This document shows positions 16,342 to 25,300 of a stretch of DNA of 64,000 bases, one piece after another (position 1 is the stretch's first letter; each line of letters opens with the position of its first letter). This DNA comes from Anaerolineaceae bacterium. GTDB taxonomy: Bacteria > Chloroflexota > Anaerolineae > Promineifilales > Promineifilaceae. The stretch lies in NCBI GenBank assembly GCA_002699125.1, contig PABI01000123.1, positions 124,001 to 188,000 of the forward strand. The letters run 5' to 3'. The position numbers and the translations under genes were made by a program. The notes under the pieces were generated by a model, which was not told where the DNA came from, ran no database searches, and worked only from the letters and a program-made list of their open reading frames with translations.

Positions 16342-17166
16342 ATGATTAAATTACAGGAAACATACCCCACCCCGGCCCATGAAAAAGCAACCAGGGCTAT
16401 TGTGTCTTATTTTCAACAGCTTCCCGAAACGGAGGCCGTTTTGCTGGTCAACTCTTGCGCCCGCGGGCAGGCCACTTCAGACAGCTGCCTGGATGTGCTT
16501 GTATTGGTGACCCCGCAAACATTGGCGCAGCAAGGCCAACAATTAAACGACAGCTGGCAAACTTTCTACAAAACGGACCCGAACTTTGCAGCGCTGGCCC
16601 AGGCAGGCCGCTTTGCCGAAGTACACCTGGACATTGAAGACGGCCGTTACACTCCCACCCCGCGCACTATAGACGAACCTGCCGACGGCTTTGAGCTGGC
16701 AGTGGGCAACCACATGGCCTACAGCATCATCCTCTGGGAACGGAACGGTTACGCTACGCAGTTAAGACAGCAGTGGCTGCCCTACTACGCCCAGCCGCTG
16801 CGCCAGGAGCGGCTGGTGCAAATACAAAACGCCTGCCGCCACCACCTGGACCACATTCCGCTGTATGCCCGGCGCGAGCTTTATTTTGCTGCCTTCGACC
16901 GGCTCTACACCAGCTTCCAGCTTTTTATGCAGGCGCTGTTTATTGCCCACAACACCTATCCCATTGCTTACAACAAATGGATTCGCGAGCAAGTTGTGGA
17001 GATTCTAGGTTTGCCAGATTTGTATCGCTTGCTGCCAGGGGTGTTGGAGGTACGGCCGTTCACCAGCGGCATCGTCACCAGTCGGGCACAAGAACTGGCC
17101 ACCCTATTGGAACTCTACACAGAGAAAAAACTTCCTGCTGCGCACCAGAGTAATTTCCAGAAATGA
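16342..17166 (+). CDS. Nucleotidyltransferase-fold protein
   Basis: A 274-residue soluble protein. Residues about 32-50 (LLVNSCARGQATSDSCLDVLVLV) resemble the Pol-beta-like nucleotidyltransferase motif GSxARG..SDxDlxv. The first catalytic Asp region is changed to SDSCLD, so activity is uncertain. The C-terminal half is helical (RRELYFAAFDRLYTSFQLFMQALF... NKWIREQVVEILGLPDLYRLLPGVLEV), as in DUF4037-type or aminoglycoside-nucleotidyltransferase-like proteins. The ATG is preceded by AAGGTGAT. It may modify a small molecule or be a toxin/antitoxin-type NTase; there is no partner gene to support the latter. Confidence 0.65.
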   Translation: MIKLQETYPTPAHEKATRAIVSYFQQLPETEAVLLVNSCARGQATSDSCLDVLVLVTPQTLAQQGQQLNDSWQTFYKTDPNFAALAQAGRFAEVHLDIEDGRYTPTPRTIDEPADGFELAVGNHMAYSIILWERNGYATQLRQQWLPYYAQPLRQERLVQIQNACRHHLDHIPLYARRELYFAAFDRLYTSFQLFMQALFIAHNTYPIAYNKWIREQVVEILGLPDLYRLLPGVLEVRPFTSGIVTSRAQELATLLELYTEKKLPAAHQSNFQK

Positions 17167-17172
17167 TAGGCT

Positions 17173-17192
17173 CATGATGCGTGAAACGTGAT
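17173..17192. repeat. GATGCGTGA dispersed element, copy 2 (single arm)
   Basis: CATGATGCGTGAAACGTGAT just after the nucleotidyltransferase stop matches arms of the dyads at 7269 and 59812. Confidence 0.55.
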
Positions 17193-17339
17193 TTTTCTCC
17201 AGCCATGCATCGCACAAGTATGCCCGGAAGAAATGTTGATACAAATCGAGGCGTGAGCTCAGTCGAACGCTCAGGCCTCGTTTGGCGTTATAGGTTACCA
17301 ACAAAAAATCCGGCCACCTATCACGCAAAAATCTATTTA

Positions 17340-17357
17340 CATGACAATAATGTCATG
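17340..17357 (+). promoter_or_regulatory. Perfect 7-4-7 dyad, candidate operator of the HTH-SARP pair
   Basis: CATGACA-ATAA-TGTCATG lies 58 bp upstream of the HTH gene start, in an A/T-rich stretch, and is followed by a partial repeat (GATTGTCGTCATT). Its position and symmetry fit a binding site for the winged-helix regulator encoded next. Confidence 0.55.
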
Positions 17358-17414
17358 TTATGATTGTCGTCATTACTCGCGCAATATCCGTATTGAAAAA
17401 AATGTAGGATTAAA

Positions 17415-17693
17415 ATGAGTTCATGGACCTTCATTACCAACCACGGTGCTGTCCTGGCGCTCATCGGTAAACATGGTCAGATCACGGTCCGCGAAATCGC
17501 GGCCGAATTAGGCATCACCGAGCGCTCCGTTATGCGCATCATTAAAGATTTGCAAACCGAAGGGTATATTCTCAAAGAGCGCCAGGGCAGGGCCAACCGC
17601 TACCAGGTAAATGCGCAAGCGACGCTGCGGCGGCAAGAAACGAGAGACATCGTTGTGAGTGAGCTATTGCAGGTACTAACCCGAGAGAAATGA
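17415..17693 (+). CDS. Small winged-helix HTH transcriptional regulator
   Basis: A 92-residue DNA-binding protein. Residues about 8-66 are a MarR/HTH_24-like winged helix: HGAVLALIGKHGQITVREIAAELGITERSVMRIIKDLQTEGYI, then a basic wing LKERQGRANRYQV. No ligand domain is present, so it could be a simple repressor or the DNA-binding partner of a larger protein. It ends seven bases before the ATG of SARP regulator 2 and is surely co-transcribed with it. An 18-bp dyad upstream is a candidate autoregulatory site. Confidence 0.85.
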   Translation: MSSWTFITNHGAVLALIGKHGQITVREIAAELGITERSVMRIIKDLQTEGYILKERQGRANRYQVNAQATLRRQETRDIVVSELLQVLTREK

Positions 17694-17700
17694 GGACAAG

Positions 17701-20700
17701 ATGACATCAGCTGCGGCCAAAGTGCTGCACATTTCCTTACTGGGAGAATTCCAGCTTCTCAGTGATGACCGGCAGCTCACCGGCCTGGTAGCGGAACGGC
17801 CGCAAACCCTCCTCACTTACCTGCTGCTCAATCGCCATGCGCCTCAATCCCGCCAGCAGCTCGCCTTTATGCTGTGGCCAGATTCCAGCGACAGCCAGGC
17901 GCGCACCAATCTGCGCAACTTGCTGCACACGCTGCGCCAGGTTTTGCCCCACGCCGATGACTTTTTGCTCGTTGAACCGCTGACGCTGCAATGGCAGTGC
18001 GATGCGCCCTTTGCGCTGGATGTCGCCCAATTTGAGGAGGCGCTTCACAAAGCCAACGAAACGGAAGATCCGTTTGAGATGCGCCAATGTTTGGAAACGG
18101 CCGTTTCCCTCTATCGCGGTGATCTGCTGCCCGGCAATTATGACGATTGGATCATCCCCCACCGTGAAACGCTGCGCCAGCGCTTCCTGAGCGCGCTGGA
18201 AAAGTTGATTCGCCTGCTGGAACAAACGGGCGATTACCGCAGCGCTATTCACCACAGCCAACGCCTGCTGCAACAAGACCCTCTCAATGAAGCAACCTAC
18301 ATCCAACTGATGCGCCTGCACGCCTTGAGCAACGACCGGGCCGGCGTGCGCCGCACCTACCAGATCTGTGTCGCCACCCTGGAGGCCGAACTGGGTGTGG
18401 AGCCAGCCGCGGCCACGCAGGCTGCCTACGAGCAGCTGCTCCGTCTGGAGATGGCCTTGCCGGACGAGATGGTGGCTGCGCCAGCCCCGTCCGTCCCGGC
18501 AGCAGCCCTCCGCCCGCGCCCGCTGCCCGTTCCGCCCACCCCCTTCATTGGCCGCGAGGCGGAGCTAGCCGAGATTGCCGAACTGCTGGCCGATCCCGCC
18601 TGCCGCCTGTTGACAATTGCGGGCCTGGGTGGAATGGGGAAAACGCGACTGGCTTTGCAAACGGCCGTTGGCCACCAGCCCATTTTCCCCGATGGCGTCG
18701 TCTTTGTTACCCTGGCACCGCTGCAAACGGCCGATCTCCTGGTAACAGCCATCGGCGAAGCATTGCAATTCACCTTCTTCACCTCGCACGATCCCGGCAC
18801 CCAGCTTTTCAACTATCTAAGCCAGAAAACGATGCTGCTGGTTCTGGACAATTTTGAACATTTATTGGATGGGGCCGATCTGCTGGCGGACCTGCTGGCA
18901 CACGCGCCAAACATCAAGCTGCTGGTCACCTCGCGCCAGCGGCTGGAGCTTCAGGGCGAATGGGTCTACGAAATTGGCGGCTTTTCGCTGCCAGAAAACA
19001 GAAATGGTGCAGTGCCACTGCAAAACAGCGCGCTGGCGCTTTTCCATCAAAGCGCCCGGCGTATTGACAGCCACTTTGCTTTTACCGAAGAAGAAGAACC
19101 GCACGCGGCCCGCATTTGCCGGCTTGTCGGTGGGATGCCGCTGGCGATTGAGCTGGCCGCGTCTTGGGTGCGCCTGCTCTCCTGCACTGAAATTGCCGGG
19201 GAGATTGAGCGCGGCCTGGCGTTTCTGGCCGTTTCGCTGCGCAACATCCCCGAACGCCACCGCAGCATCCAGACCGTTTTTGACCATTCCTGGAACTTGC
19301 TCTCGCCGCAGGAGCAGGCGACATTGGCCCAACTGTCCGTTTTTCGCGGTGGCTTTAGCCGCGAGGCGGCCGAACAGATCACCGGGGCGACGCTGCCGCT
19401 GCTCTCTGCGCTGGTAGACAAATCGCTGGTGCGGCGGGTTGAAACCAACCGCTACGACTTGCACGAACTAATCCGCCAGTATGCCTACGAACAGCTAACC
19501 CAATCCTGTGATTTTGAAGCGGCCAACAACCGCCATTTTGACTTTTTTCTGGCGCTGGCCGAAGAAACAAAAGTCAAGCTGCGCAGCAGCGAGCTCATTT
19601 TGGGGCTAAATGTGCTGGAGCGAGATTACGATAATCTGCGCAGCGCGCTCGAATGGACACTGAGGGATCGGGAAGAAGGCGGGGAGACAGCTTTTGAAGC
19701 GTATCGCGGTCAAAAAGCCCTGCGGCTCACGTCGGCACTTTATCTATTTTGGAAAATACGGGTTTATTGGGGAAACGGCCGTAAATGGCTGCAACGTGCT
19801 CTGGATCTGGCCGCCAAAGCGCCGCCTGCTCCTGAACAGGTTGCCGCACTTAAAGCCGCTGCCCTGTTAGCTGTGGAACAAATGGATCTTCCTGCCGCAA
19901 AGCAGTTGGCAGAACAAGCCCTGGACCTGGCCCACGAACAGGGCGACCCACTCGACATGGGTCTCACCCTGGCGACCATTGGCATTGTTTTGTGGAAACA
20001 GAAAGAATACGATTTGGCCCACCGCCGCAGTGAAGAAGCCCTGGCTCAGTTCCGCCAACTAAACATGAACATTAGCGCCGCAGATTCTTTACAGCTTTTG
20101 GGGCGTATTGCCATCAACCAGGATGATCTCCCGACAGCACAAGGCTACCTTGAAGAAAGTTTGGCCATTTTTGAAGCCCTGGATGACAAGATGGGCTTTA
20201 ACGCCGTCCTCAGCGATTTGGGGTTGGTAGCTTACCTACGCCGCGACTTCGCAATGGCTAAACAGTATCACGGTAAAAGCCTGCACCTGTTTCGTGAAGC
20301 CAGGAGCCTGGCCGGCATTGAGATGACGTTGAACCGGTTGGGCGATATCGCCCGCTGCGAGGGTGATTATGCCGAAGCCGGGCGCTGCTACCACGAGTGT
20401 TGGGCCATCTTCCGCGATACAGGCGACAAGGACGAGATTCCCAGCTTGCTGCACAATCTGGGCTACGTGGCCCTGCATGAGGGCGACCACGCCAAAGCAA
20501 TGAACTTGTTCCGACAGGGCATGGCCATGCACACTGAAACGGGCAACCAGGCGGGTATGGCCGAATGTTTAATGGGAATTGCGGCTACCTTTACGGCACA
20601 AGGCCAGGCGCAAACGGCCGCTCGCCTCTTTGGAACGGCCGAAACTTTGCGCGGGCAAAGTAACGCCGTTCTCTGGCCGGCCAATCGCCTGGAGTACGAG

Positions 20701-20826
20701 CGCAGCCTCGCCGCTCTGCATGAATCCCTGGATGAGGAAACGCTTGCCGCTGCCTGGGCCGCCGGGCACAGTACGACGATTGAAGAAATTATCCAATTGT
20801 TATCCCTTGAGTCTCTCAACGTTTAA
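17701..20826 (+). CDS. SARP/BTAD-NB-ARC-TPR transcriptional regulator 2
   Basis: A 1041-residue paralogue of the protein encoded at 4168. The winged helix starts at VLHISLLGEFQLL and the activation domain covers about 100-250 (FALDVAQFEEAL; LNEATYIQLMRLHALS). The NTPase carries GLGGMGKT (about 306-313), LLVLDNFEHLL (about 379) and VTSRQRLELQGEW. The C-terminal half is repeated TPR helices with clear 34-residue periodicity (LQLLGRIAINQDDLPTAQGYLEESLAIFEAL and successors). The ATG is eight bases after the HTH gene, with GAGGACAAG as ribosome site. It is likely a ligand-gated activator; target genes are unknown but may include the neighbouring PA14 protein. Confidence 0.9.
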   Translation: MTSAAAKVLHISLLGEFQLLSDDRQLTGLVAERPQTLLTYLLLNRHAPQSRQQLAFMLWPDSSDSQARTNLRNLLHTLRQVLPHADDFLLVEPLTLQWQCDAPFALDVAQFEEALHKANETEDPFEMRQCLETAVSLYRGDLLPGNYDDWIIPHRETLRQRFLSALEKLIRLLEQTGDYRSAIHHSQRLLQQDPLNEATYIQLMRLHALSNDRAGVRRTYQICVATLEAELGVEPAAATQAAYEQLLRLEMALPDEMVAAPAPSVPAAALRPRPLPVPPTPFIGREAELAEIAELLADPACRLLTIAGLGGMGKTRLALQTAVGHQPIFPDGVVFVTLAPLQTADLLVTAIGEALQFTFFTSHDPGTQLFNYLSQKTMLLVLDNFEHLLDGADLLADLLAHAPNIKLLVTSRQRLELQGEWVYEIGGFSLPENRNGAVPLQNSALALFHQSARRIDSHFAFTEEEEPHAARICRLVGGMPLAIELAASWVRLLSCTEIAGEIERGLAFLAVSLRNIPERHRSIQTVFDHSWNLLSPQEQATLAQLSVFRGGFSREAAEQITGATLPLLSALVDKSLVRRVETNRYDLHELIRQYAYEQLTQSCDFEAANNRHFDFFLALAEETKVKLRSSELILGLNVLERDYDNLRSALEWTLRDREEGGETAFEAYRGQKALRLTSALYLFWKIRVYWGNGRKWLQRALDLAAKAPPAPEQVAALKAAALLAVEQMDLPAAKQLAEQALDLAHEQGDPLDMGLTLATIGIVLWKQKEYDLAHRRSEEALAQFRQLNMNISAADSLQLLGRIAINQDDLPTAQGYLEESLAIFEALDDKMGFNAVLSDLGLVAYLRRDFAMAKQYHGKSLHLFREARSLAGIEMTLNRLGDIARCEGDYAEAGRCYHECWAIFRDTGDKDEIPSLLHNLGYVALHEGDHAKAMNLFRQGMAMHTETGNQAGMAECLMGIAATFTAQGQAQTAARLFGTAETLRGQSNAVLWPANRLEYERSLAALHESLDEETLAAAWAAGHSTTIEEIIQLLSLESLNV

Positions 20827-20835
20827 GCTTTAAAT

Positions 20836-20906
20836 TGTCATGCCTGCGAAGGCAGGCATCCAGGATATGAACAAAATCTTGGATTCCCGCCTTCGCGGGA
20901 ATGACA
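20836..20906. repeat. TGTCAT...GCGAAGGC dispersed double hairpin, copy 1
   Basis: The left half is TGTCATGCCTGCGAAGGCAG and the right half is its diverged reverse complement, ending CGCGGGAATGACA; each half also folds on its own. A second copy is at 44229-44287. After it, a GCAAACG/CGTTTGC pair lies at 20954-20976. Confidence 0.75.
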
Positions 20907-21026
20907 TGCCAACATCTCAACCCCTAAAATCAAACGCCAACTCAAACGCCAGAGCAAACGGATTCAAAACGTTTGCTTTGTTACCCTGCTGGCAGAAATG
21001 ATTTAAAAGATAAAAGGAGATTTGCA

Positions 21027-22838
21027 ATGAGTGAAAAACGATTTAGACGTAAACAAATTTGGTTAATGCGGGCTTTGCTGCTGTTTGTACTGGCTGCTGT
21101 GGTGGGCTGGCATACGGCCGTAACCCAGGCCGCCGATGCCCAATGGCAGGCCAGCTACTGGACCAACCGCAACCTGTCTGGCAGCCCGGTGCTGAGCCGG
21201 GGCGAGAGTAATCTTAACTACGATTGGGGTGATGGCACGCCGGACCCCATCCTGGACAAAGACAAATTTTCGGCGCGCTGGACACGCAGCGTCAACTTCC
21301 CCGCCGGTGCCACCTACCGCTTCACCGCCACCACCGATGACGGCATGCGCGTCTGGGTAGACAACGTACTGATCATCGACTCCTGGTGGGACAGCCATGT
21401 CCACAGCCTGACGGCCGATGTTTACCTGAATGCCGGTGACCACGCCGTCAAAGTAGAATATTACGAGGCTGGCGGCAAGGCCATCGCCAAGCTCAACTGG
21501 GCGCAAATTGGCGGAACCGGGGGCCCCGTGCCGATTACTAACTGGAAAGGTGAATATTTCAATAACAGCTCCCTCTTCGGCAGCCCTGTGCTGGTGCGCG
21601 ATGATCAGCGCATCGACTTTAGCTGGGGCGGCGGCTCACCAGCCAGCAACGTGCCCGCTGACCAATTCTCGGCCCGCTGGACACGAACGGTAAGCTTGGA
21701 AGGCGGCCGTTACCGCATCACGGCGCGGGGCGACGATGGCATCCGCGTCTGGGCCAATGGGCAGCTGGTCATTGACCAATGGCACGAGGCTCAGGGGCAG
21801 GCTTACACAGTAGAAGTTAACCTGCCCGCCGGGGCTGTGCCTTTCCAGGTAGAATTTTACGAAAATGTTGGGGGCGCAACAGCCTTCCTGGATTTTTACA
21901 AAATCAGCGGCGGCGGCAGCGGCAATGGCTGGCGCGGTGAATACTTCAACAATCGCCACCTGTCTGGCAGCCCGTCTGTTGTTCGCGATGATGGCCAGGT
22001 TAACTTTAACTGGGGCAGCGGCTCGCCGGGCAGCGGCATTAACAGTGACAACTTTTCCGTGCGCTGGACGCGCAGCCTCAGCTTCGCTGCTGGACTGTAC
22101 CGCTTCACGGCCACCTCCGACGACGGCATCCGCGTTTGGGTGAATGGGCAGCAGCTGATTAACAGCTGGACAGAACATCAGCCGCAAACCTTTACCGGTG
22201 ATATCACCCTGGCGGCCGGCACGTATCCAGTGCAGATTGAGTACTTTGAATCTGTTGGCGGCGCGCAGGTGCAGGTTAGCTGGACTCAAATAACCACCAC
22301 CACCCCACCCCCAACACAGCCCACCCCACCAACGACGCCCAGCACCGGCACGGGTACCGTTGTGAGTCCGCTGCTGAACGTCCGGCGCGGACCGGGCTTC
22401 CAATACAGCGTTCTTACCACGTTGGCGCAGGGTGCCTCGGTACAGCTGGCTGGCTATCGCTCCGCCGACAGCCACTGGGTGATGATCAACTACAACAGCA
22501 CGCAGGCGTGGGTTAGCGGCAAGTCGCCTTACCTTAGCACTACCATCCCGGTAAGCAACATGGCGGTGTGGCAAGGTACGGTACCCAACACGGGTGGACC
22601 AACTTCGGGGGCAACGGCCGTTGTCGCTAATGCCTATTATGTAAACTTACGGATGGCACCCCAGGTGGGCAACAACGTTATCACGGCTTTGCCTTCAGGT
22701 ACGACAGTGCAGCTGCTGGGCCGTAATGCAGCCGGAACCTGGGCTAAAGTACAGCTATCTAATCTGACCACCGGCTGGATGAGTGCCACTTACTTGAACA
22801 GCTCCGTCCCCATTGCCACATTGCCGGTTACCAACTAA
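21027..22838 (+). CDS. Secreted protein with three PA14 domains and two SH3b domains
   Basis: A 603-residue exported protein with an N-terminal signal (basic start, hydrophobic 12-32, probable cleavage near VTQAADA). Three PA14 domains of about 120 residues follow. Their cores read WTRSVNFPAGATYRFTATTD, WTRTVSLEGGRYRITARGDD and WTRSLSFAAGLYRFTATSDD, each followed by DDG.RVWV.... and an EYYE/EFYE/EYFE strand. After a Thr/Pro linker come two SH3b domains (LLNVRRGPGFQYSVL and YYVNLRMAPQVGNNVI). PA14 domains bind carbohydrate and SH3b domains bind cell-wall peptides, so a surface glycan-binding or adhesion role is likely. The start at 21027 has AAGGAG nine bases upstream. It ends in a strong terminator. 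Confidence 0.9.
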   Translation: MSEKRFRRKQIWLMRALLLFVLAAVVGWHTAVTQAADAQWQASYWTNRNLSGSPVLSRGESNLNYDWGDGTPDPILDKDKFSARWTRSVNFPAGATYRFTATTDDGMRVWVDNVLIIDSWWDSHVHSLTADVYLNAGDHAVKVEYYEAGGKAIAKLNWAQIGGTGGPVPITNWKGEYFNNSSLFGSPVLVRDDQRIDFSWGGGSPASNVPADQFSARWTRTVSLEGGRYRITARGDDGIRVWANGQLVIDQWHEAQGQAYTVEVNLPAGAVPFQVEFYENVGGATAFLDFYKISGGGSGNGWRGEYFNNRHLSGSPSVVRDDGQVNFNWGSGSPGSGINSDNFSVRWTRSLSFAAGLYRFTATSDDGIRVWVNGQQLINSWTEHQPQTFTGDITLAAGTYPVQIEYFESVGGAQVQVSWTQITTTTPPPTQPTPPTTPSTGTGTVVSPLLNVRRGPGFQYSVLTTLAQGASVQLAGYRSADSHWVMINYNSTQAWVSGKSPYLSTTIPVSNMAVWQGTVPNTGGPTSGATAVVANAYYVNLRMAPQVGNNVITALPSGTTVQLLGRNAAGTWAKVQLSNLTTGWMSATYLNSSVPIATLPVTN

Positions 22839-22862
22839 ATTTTGAGATTGTGTAAGGAACTT

Positions 22863-22896
22863 AAACGGCCGTTCCATTGGAAGGAACGGCCGTTTT
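22863..22896 (+). terminator. Rho-independent terminator built from two ACGGCCGT palindromes
   Basis: AAACGGCCGTTCC (22863-22875) pairs with GGAACGGCCGTTT (22883-22895), a perfect 13-bp stem with a 7-base loop and a T5 run, 25 bp after the PA14 protein stop. Confidence 0.9.
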
Positions 22897-22925
22897 TGCT
22901 GCTACCTGTATGAATATTATAAACC

Positions 22926-23336
22926 TTAGCCGCTTTTGTTCGGACCGGCATGATCAATCGCGATGTGAATGAGCACCCGTTTCTCCCGCACCATTGCCAG
23001 CCGGTAATCTTCCCAATCAGGATGTTCACCCACCACCCGTTTATAGAAATCGACAAGCGGTTCCATCGCGTTTGGCAAGGAAAGTATTTCGGCCGTACCG
23101 TCAATCTGAATCCAGTCGCCGAAAAATTTATCCACAAAGACACAAACTGAAGCGCGCGGATCACGTCGTAAATTCTTAACTTTGTAGGCCGTTTCTCGCG
23201 AACTAATGATCCCCATCCCTTCCTCATTAATGCCAATAAGGATAGGCGACATTTGTAGACGGCCGTTCTGCCGGTAGGTGGTTAGCACGCCGCGATGATT
23301 ATTCTGCAAAAACTCCTGGGCTTTTTGGATATCCAT
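22926..23336 (-). CDS. Pyridoxamine-5'-phosphate-oxidase-like flavin/F420-binding protein (PPOX class)
   Basis: A 136-residue split-barrel protein. The pattern FLQNNHRGVLTTYRQNGRLQMSPILIGI at the N-terminus and RRDPRASVCVFVDKFFGDWIQIDGTAEIL in the middle are typical of the PPOX class F420-dependent or FMN-binding reductases. It would act in the cytoplasm on a small redox-active substrate. The start is the ATG (23336) with AAGGAG seven bases upstream; a 13-codon longer frame has no site. It is convergent with the PA14 gene and separated from it by that gene's terminator. Confidence 0.85.
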   Translation of the reverse strand: MDIQKAQEFLQNNHRGVLTTYRQNGRLQMSPILIGINEEGMGIISSRETAYKVKNLRRDPRASVCVFVDKFFGDWIQIDGTAEILSLPNAMEPLVDFYKRVVGEHPDWEDYRLAMVREKRVLIHIAIDHAGPNKSG

Positions 23337-23502
23337 CTCAACACTCCTTTTATTGCTTATGCATTCAACATGCAATTGGCTTCTGGCTAAAGTCAGGGAT
23401 TGTTTGGTGGGGGGCAGTCGGTCAGGCTGACTTCAGCCAGCTCAAAGATACCACAAAAACAAGGGGAGAACGTCGGGGCATAGCCTGTTGATGCGCAAAA
23501 GC

Positions 23503-23542
23503 AAAAAGGAGGCTCCTAATTAAAGAAGCCTCCTCTACTTTT
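23503..23542 (-). terminator. Bidirectional terminator hairpin downstream of the GH6 gene
   Basis: AGGAGGCT (23507-23514) pairs with AGCCTCCT (23527-23534). On the minus strand it ends in T5, and on the plus strand in T6, so it can serve in both directions. It lies about 55 bp after the cellulase stop. Confidence 0.75.
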
Positions 23543-23588
23543 TTCACACTGTGGAGTCGGACTCCGCAGATTCAGATAATTGGTTAAC

Positions 23589-24926
23589 CTACTGGTTGGC
23601 GTTGTGCGCCAGGTCTAGCGCCATTTCTGGGAACCACGCGCCGGCCGCCGGGTCAACAATGCCCCATTCCGGATCAACCGTTGTGCCACCAGGCCCAAGT
23701 CCACGCGTACATTCACCGTCCGACTCGCCGGGAATCTTCACCCAGAGGAGCGCATCTACCAACGGCGAACCGGTATTGCTGGTTGGGGCCAAACCCAAAC
23801 CACGACCGGGCGGGTTGCACCAATCTTGCGGGTCCGGATACCCGGCTGCCGATGGATCCCACGGGCCTTGCCCATTGCGGCTCGTATCAATGACAAAGTG
23901 CGTTGTTGGCGCCGTGCCACCCAACATATTGACGTAACGCAAATTAATCCCCGATGTGTTCAGTTCAGGCACGTCCGTGTCGTCACTCCACTCGCCATAA
24001 GCAGACAGCGCCACACCGGTCCATTCACCAAGCAGTTCAGCGATTTTGGCCGGCAGCGGGCCACCGTTCCAGTATTGGTTGGGGCAGCCAAAGAAATCAT
24101 CGGGGTTAACGGCCGTTGCATACGTGATGCAGCTGGAAACCCAATTGCCGTAATGGGTAAGGTTGGCCGTGTACTGGTAGTTGGAGACGTTCAGGTAAAA
24201 ACCATCGGCACGTTCAACACCAGCCTGCACCAGCCGGTGGGCCGTATCGCCGGAACCCAGCCAGGCGCTGTGGGTGCCATCCAGATAAACGCTAACGTGC
24301 GGTAAGGCTTTGAGTGTGTCCACAGCATAGTTTAGCATTTCGAATCGCTCGGTTGCGGCCGTTTCTGGATCAGCTTCAGCTGGTTGGCACCACTCAAGCC
24401 CATCGCTGCCATCGGCACTGCCGTATGGATCGTACCAGGGGATAATGCCCAGGCCATCGGGTTCCAGAATAACAATCGCCTCGCGGTTGCCAATGCCAGC
24501 GGCAAAACCATCAATCCAATCCGTGTATTCCTGAACGGTGGTTGCCCCGCCGGCCGAGAATTGGGCACAGTCACGGAAGGGAATATTGTACGCAACCAAA
24601 ACCGGCACAGCCCGCTGATTGGCAGCACGCTGCATTGTGTTCCACACCTGGCGCTGAACGCTCCAGGGGGTGCCAGCGGTAAACCAGACTGCCTGAGGCG
24701 TGCTCACCATCTCACGGATGAGTGCAGCATCTGCCTCGTTGCCACTCTCCAGGAGATCAGCATACTGAACTTTTGCATCGGGGTTCGGCTGTGGCACATA
24801 AAATCGCGTCTCAGGTGAGTGGGCCACAGCAAATCCGGCAGTGGAGACAACGAGCACAAACAGCAAGATGCCAAACACGAGGCCTTTTCTCCACTTGTTT
24901 TGACCTGCGCGGAATGTCTTTTTCAT
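23589..24926 (-). CDS. Glycoside hydrolase family 6 (cellulase / cellobiohydrolase-like), secreted
   Basis: A 445-residue secreted glycosidase expected to hydrolyse beta-1,4-glucan with inversion. The signal peptide is MKKTFRAGQNKWRKG followed by a hydrophobic core and AVAHS. GH6 landmarks occur in order: AYNIPFRDCAQFSAGG (the RDC aspartate), VILEPDGLG (general acid Asp), VYLDGTHSAWL, YLNVSNYQYT, FVIDTSRNGQGPW and LLWVKIPGESDGEC. No carbohydrate-binding module is attached, so the catalytic domain stands alone. The start at 24926 follows GGAGG by eight bases. The divergence of other genes leaves the LacI regulator upstream, on the same strand, as the likely controller. Exact endo or exo mode is not readable. 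Confidence 0.93.
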   Translation of the reverse strand: MKKTFRAGQNKWRKGLVFGILLFVLVVSTAGFAVAHSPETRFYVPQPNPDAKVQYADLLESGNEADAALIREMVSTPQAVWFTAGTPWSVQRQVWNTMQRAANQRAVPVLVAYNIPFRDCAQFSAGGATTVQEYTDWIDGFAAGIGNREAIVILEPDGLGIIPWYDPYGSADGSDGLEWCQPAEADPETAATERFEMLNYAVDTLKALPHVSVYLDGTHSAWLGSGDTAHRLVQAGVERADGFYLNVSNYQYTANLTHYGNWVSSCITYATAVNPDDFFGCPNQYWNGGPLPAKIAELLGEWTGVALSAYGEWSDDTDVPELNTSGINLRYVNMLGGTAPTTHFVIDTSRNGQGPWDPSAAGYPDPQDWCNPPGRGLGLAPTSNTGSPLVDALLWVKIPGESDGECTRGLGPGGTTVDPEWGIVDPAAGAWFPEMALDLAHNANQ

Positions 24927-25300
24927 TTTGAATTCCTCCAAATTTTTGAATGTTACTTCTCGTTTTGGGTCAATCTTTTACTGGGAAATCGGCAAAAAGC
25001 TTGCGCAGAAAAATGCAGGCATTTGGGCCGACTACTTAAGCCAATCACAAGACTCTATGCTTGGTAATGCAAAATTTCTGCTGTGATTTGCTTATATGAT
25101 TGGGCTGTTAGGGGGATAGGTGAATTTTCGCTTTTTGATACAATAGGCAAGCTCCTTTGGTTAAACCGTTGCTTGTGACAGCGCTGGTGAAACTACAGGT
25201 GAGTAATAAGGGCAATGCTGTGTGGAAGCGGACATTGTCCTTTTTCATTTAAAGCCAGATTGTCAGTTCAACAACAAGCGGGCTTCATTTAACCAAATTG
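24927..25300. other. 374-bp region upstream of the cellulase: no gene seen
   Basis: This presumably holds the cellulase promoter. I see no second copy of the TGTAAGCGGTTACA operator here and no clear hairpin. Confidence 0.5.

Noticed and set aside
20836-20906. Possible short CRISPR-like repeats
   Set aside because: There are only two inverted halves with no regular spacers; it is a hairpin element found again at 44229.
21636-22574. 312-codon minus-strand frame opposite the PA14 protein
   Set aside because: The plus strand carries three clear PA14 repeats; the antisense frame mirrors them and has no domain.
22835-23236. 133-codon minus-strand frame overlapping the PPOX-class gene
   Set aside because: It is another frame of the PPOX gene and reads through the terminator; the PPOX frame has the family motifs and a good start site.
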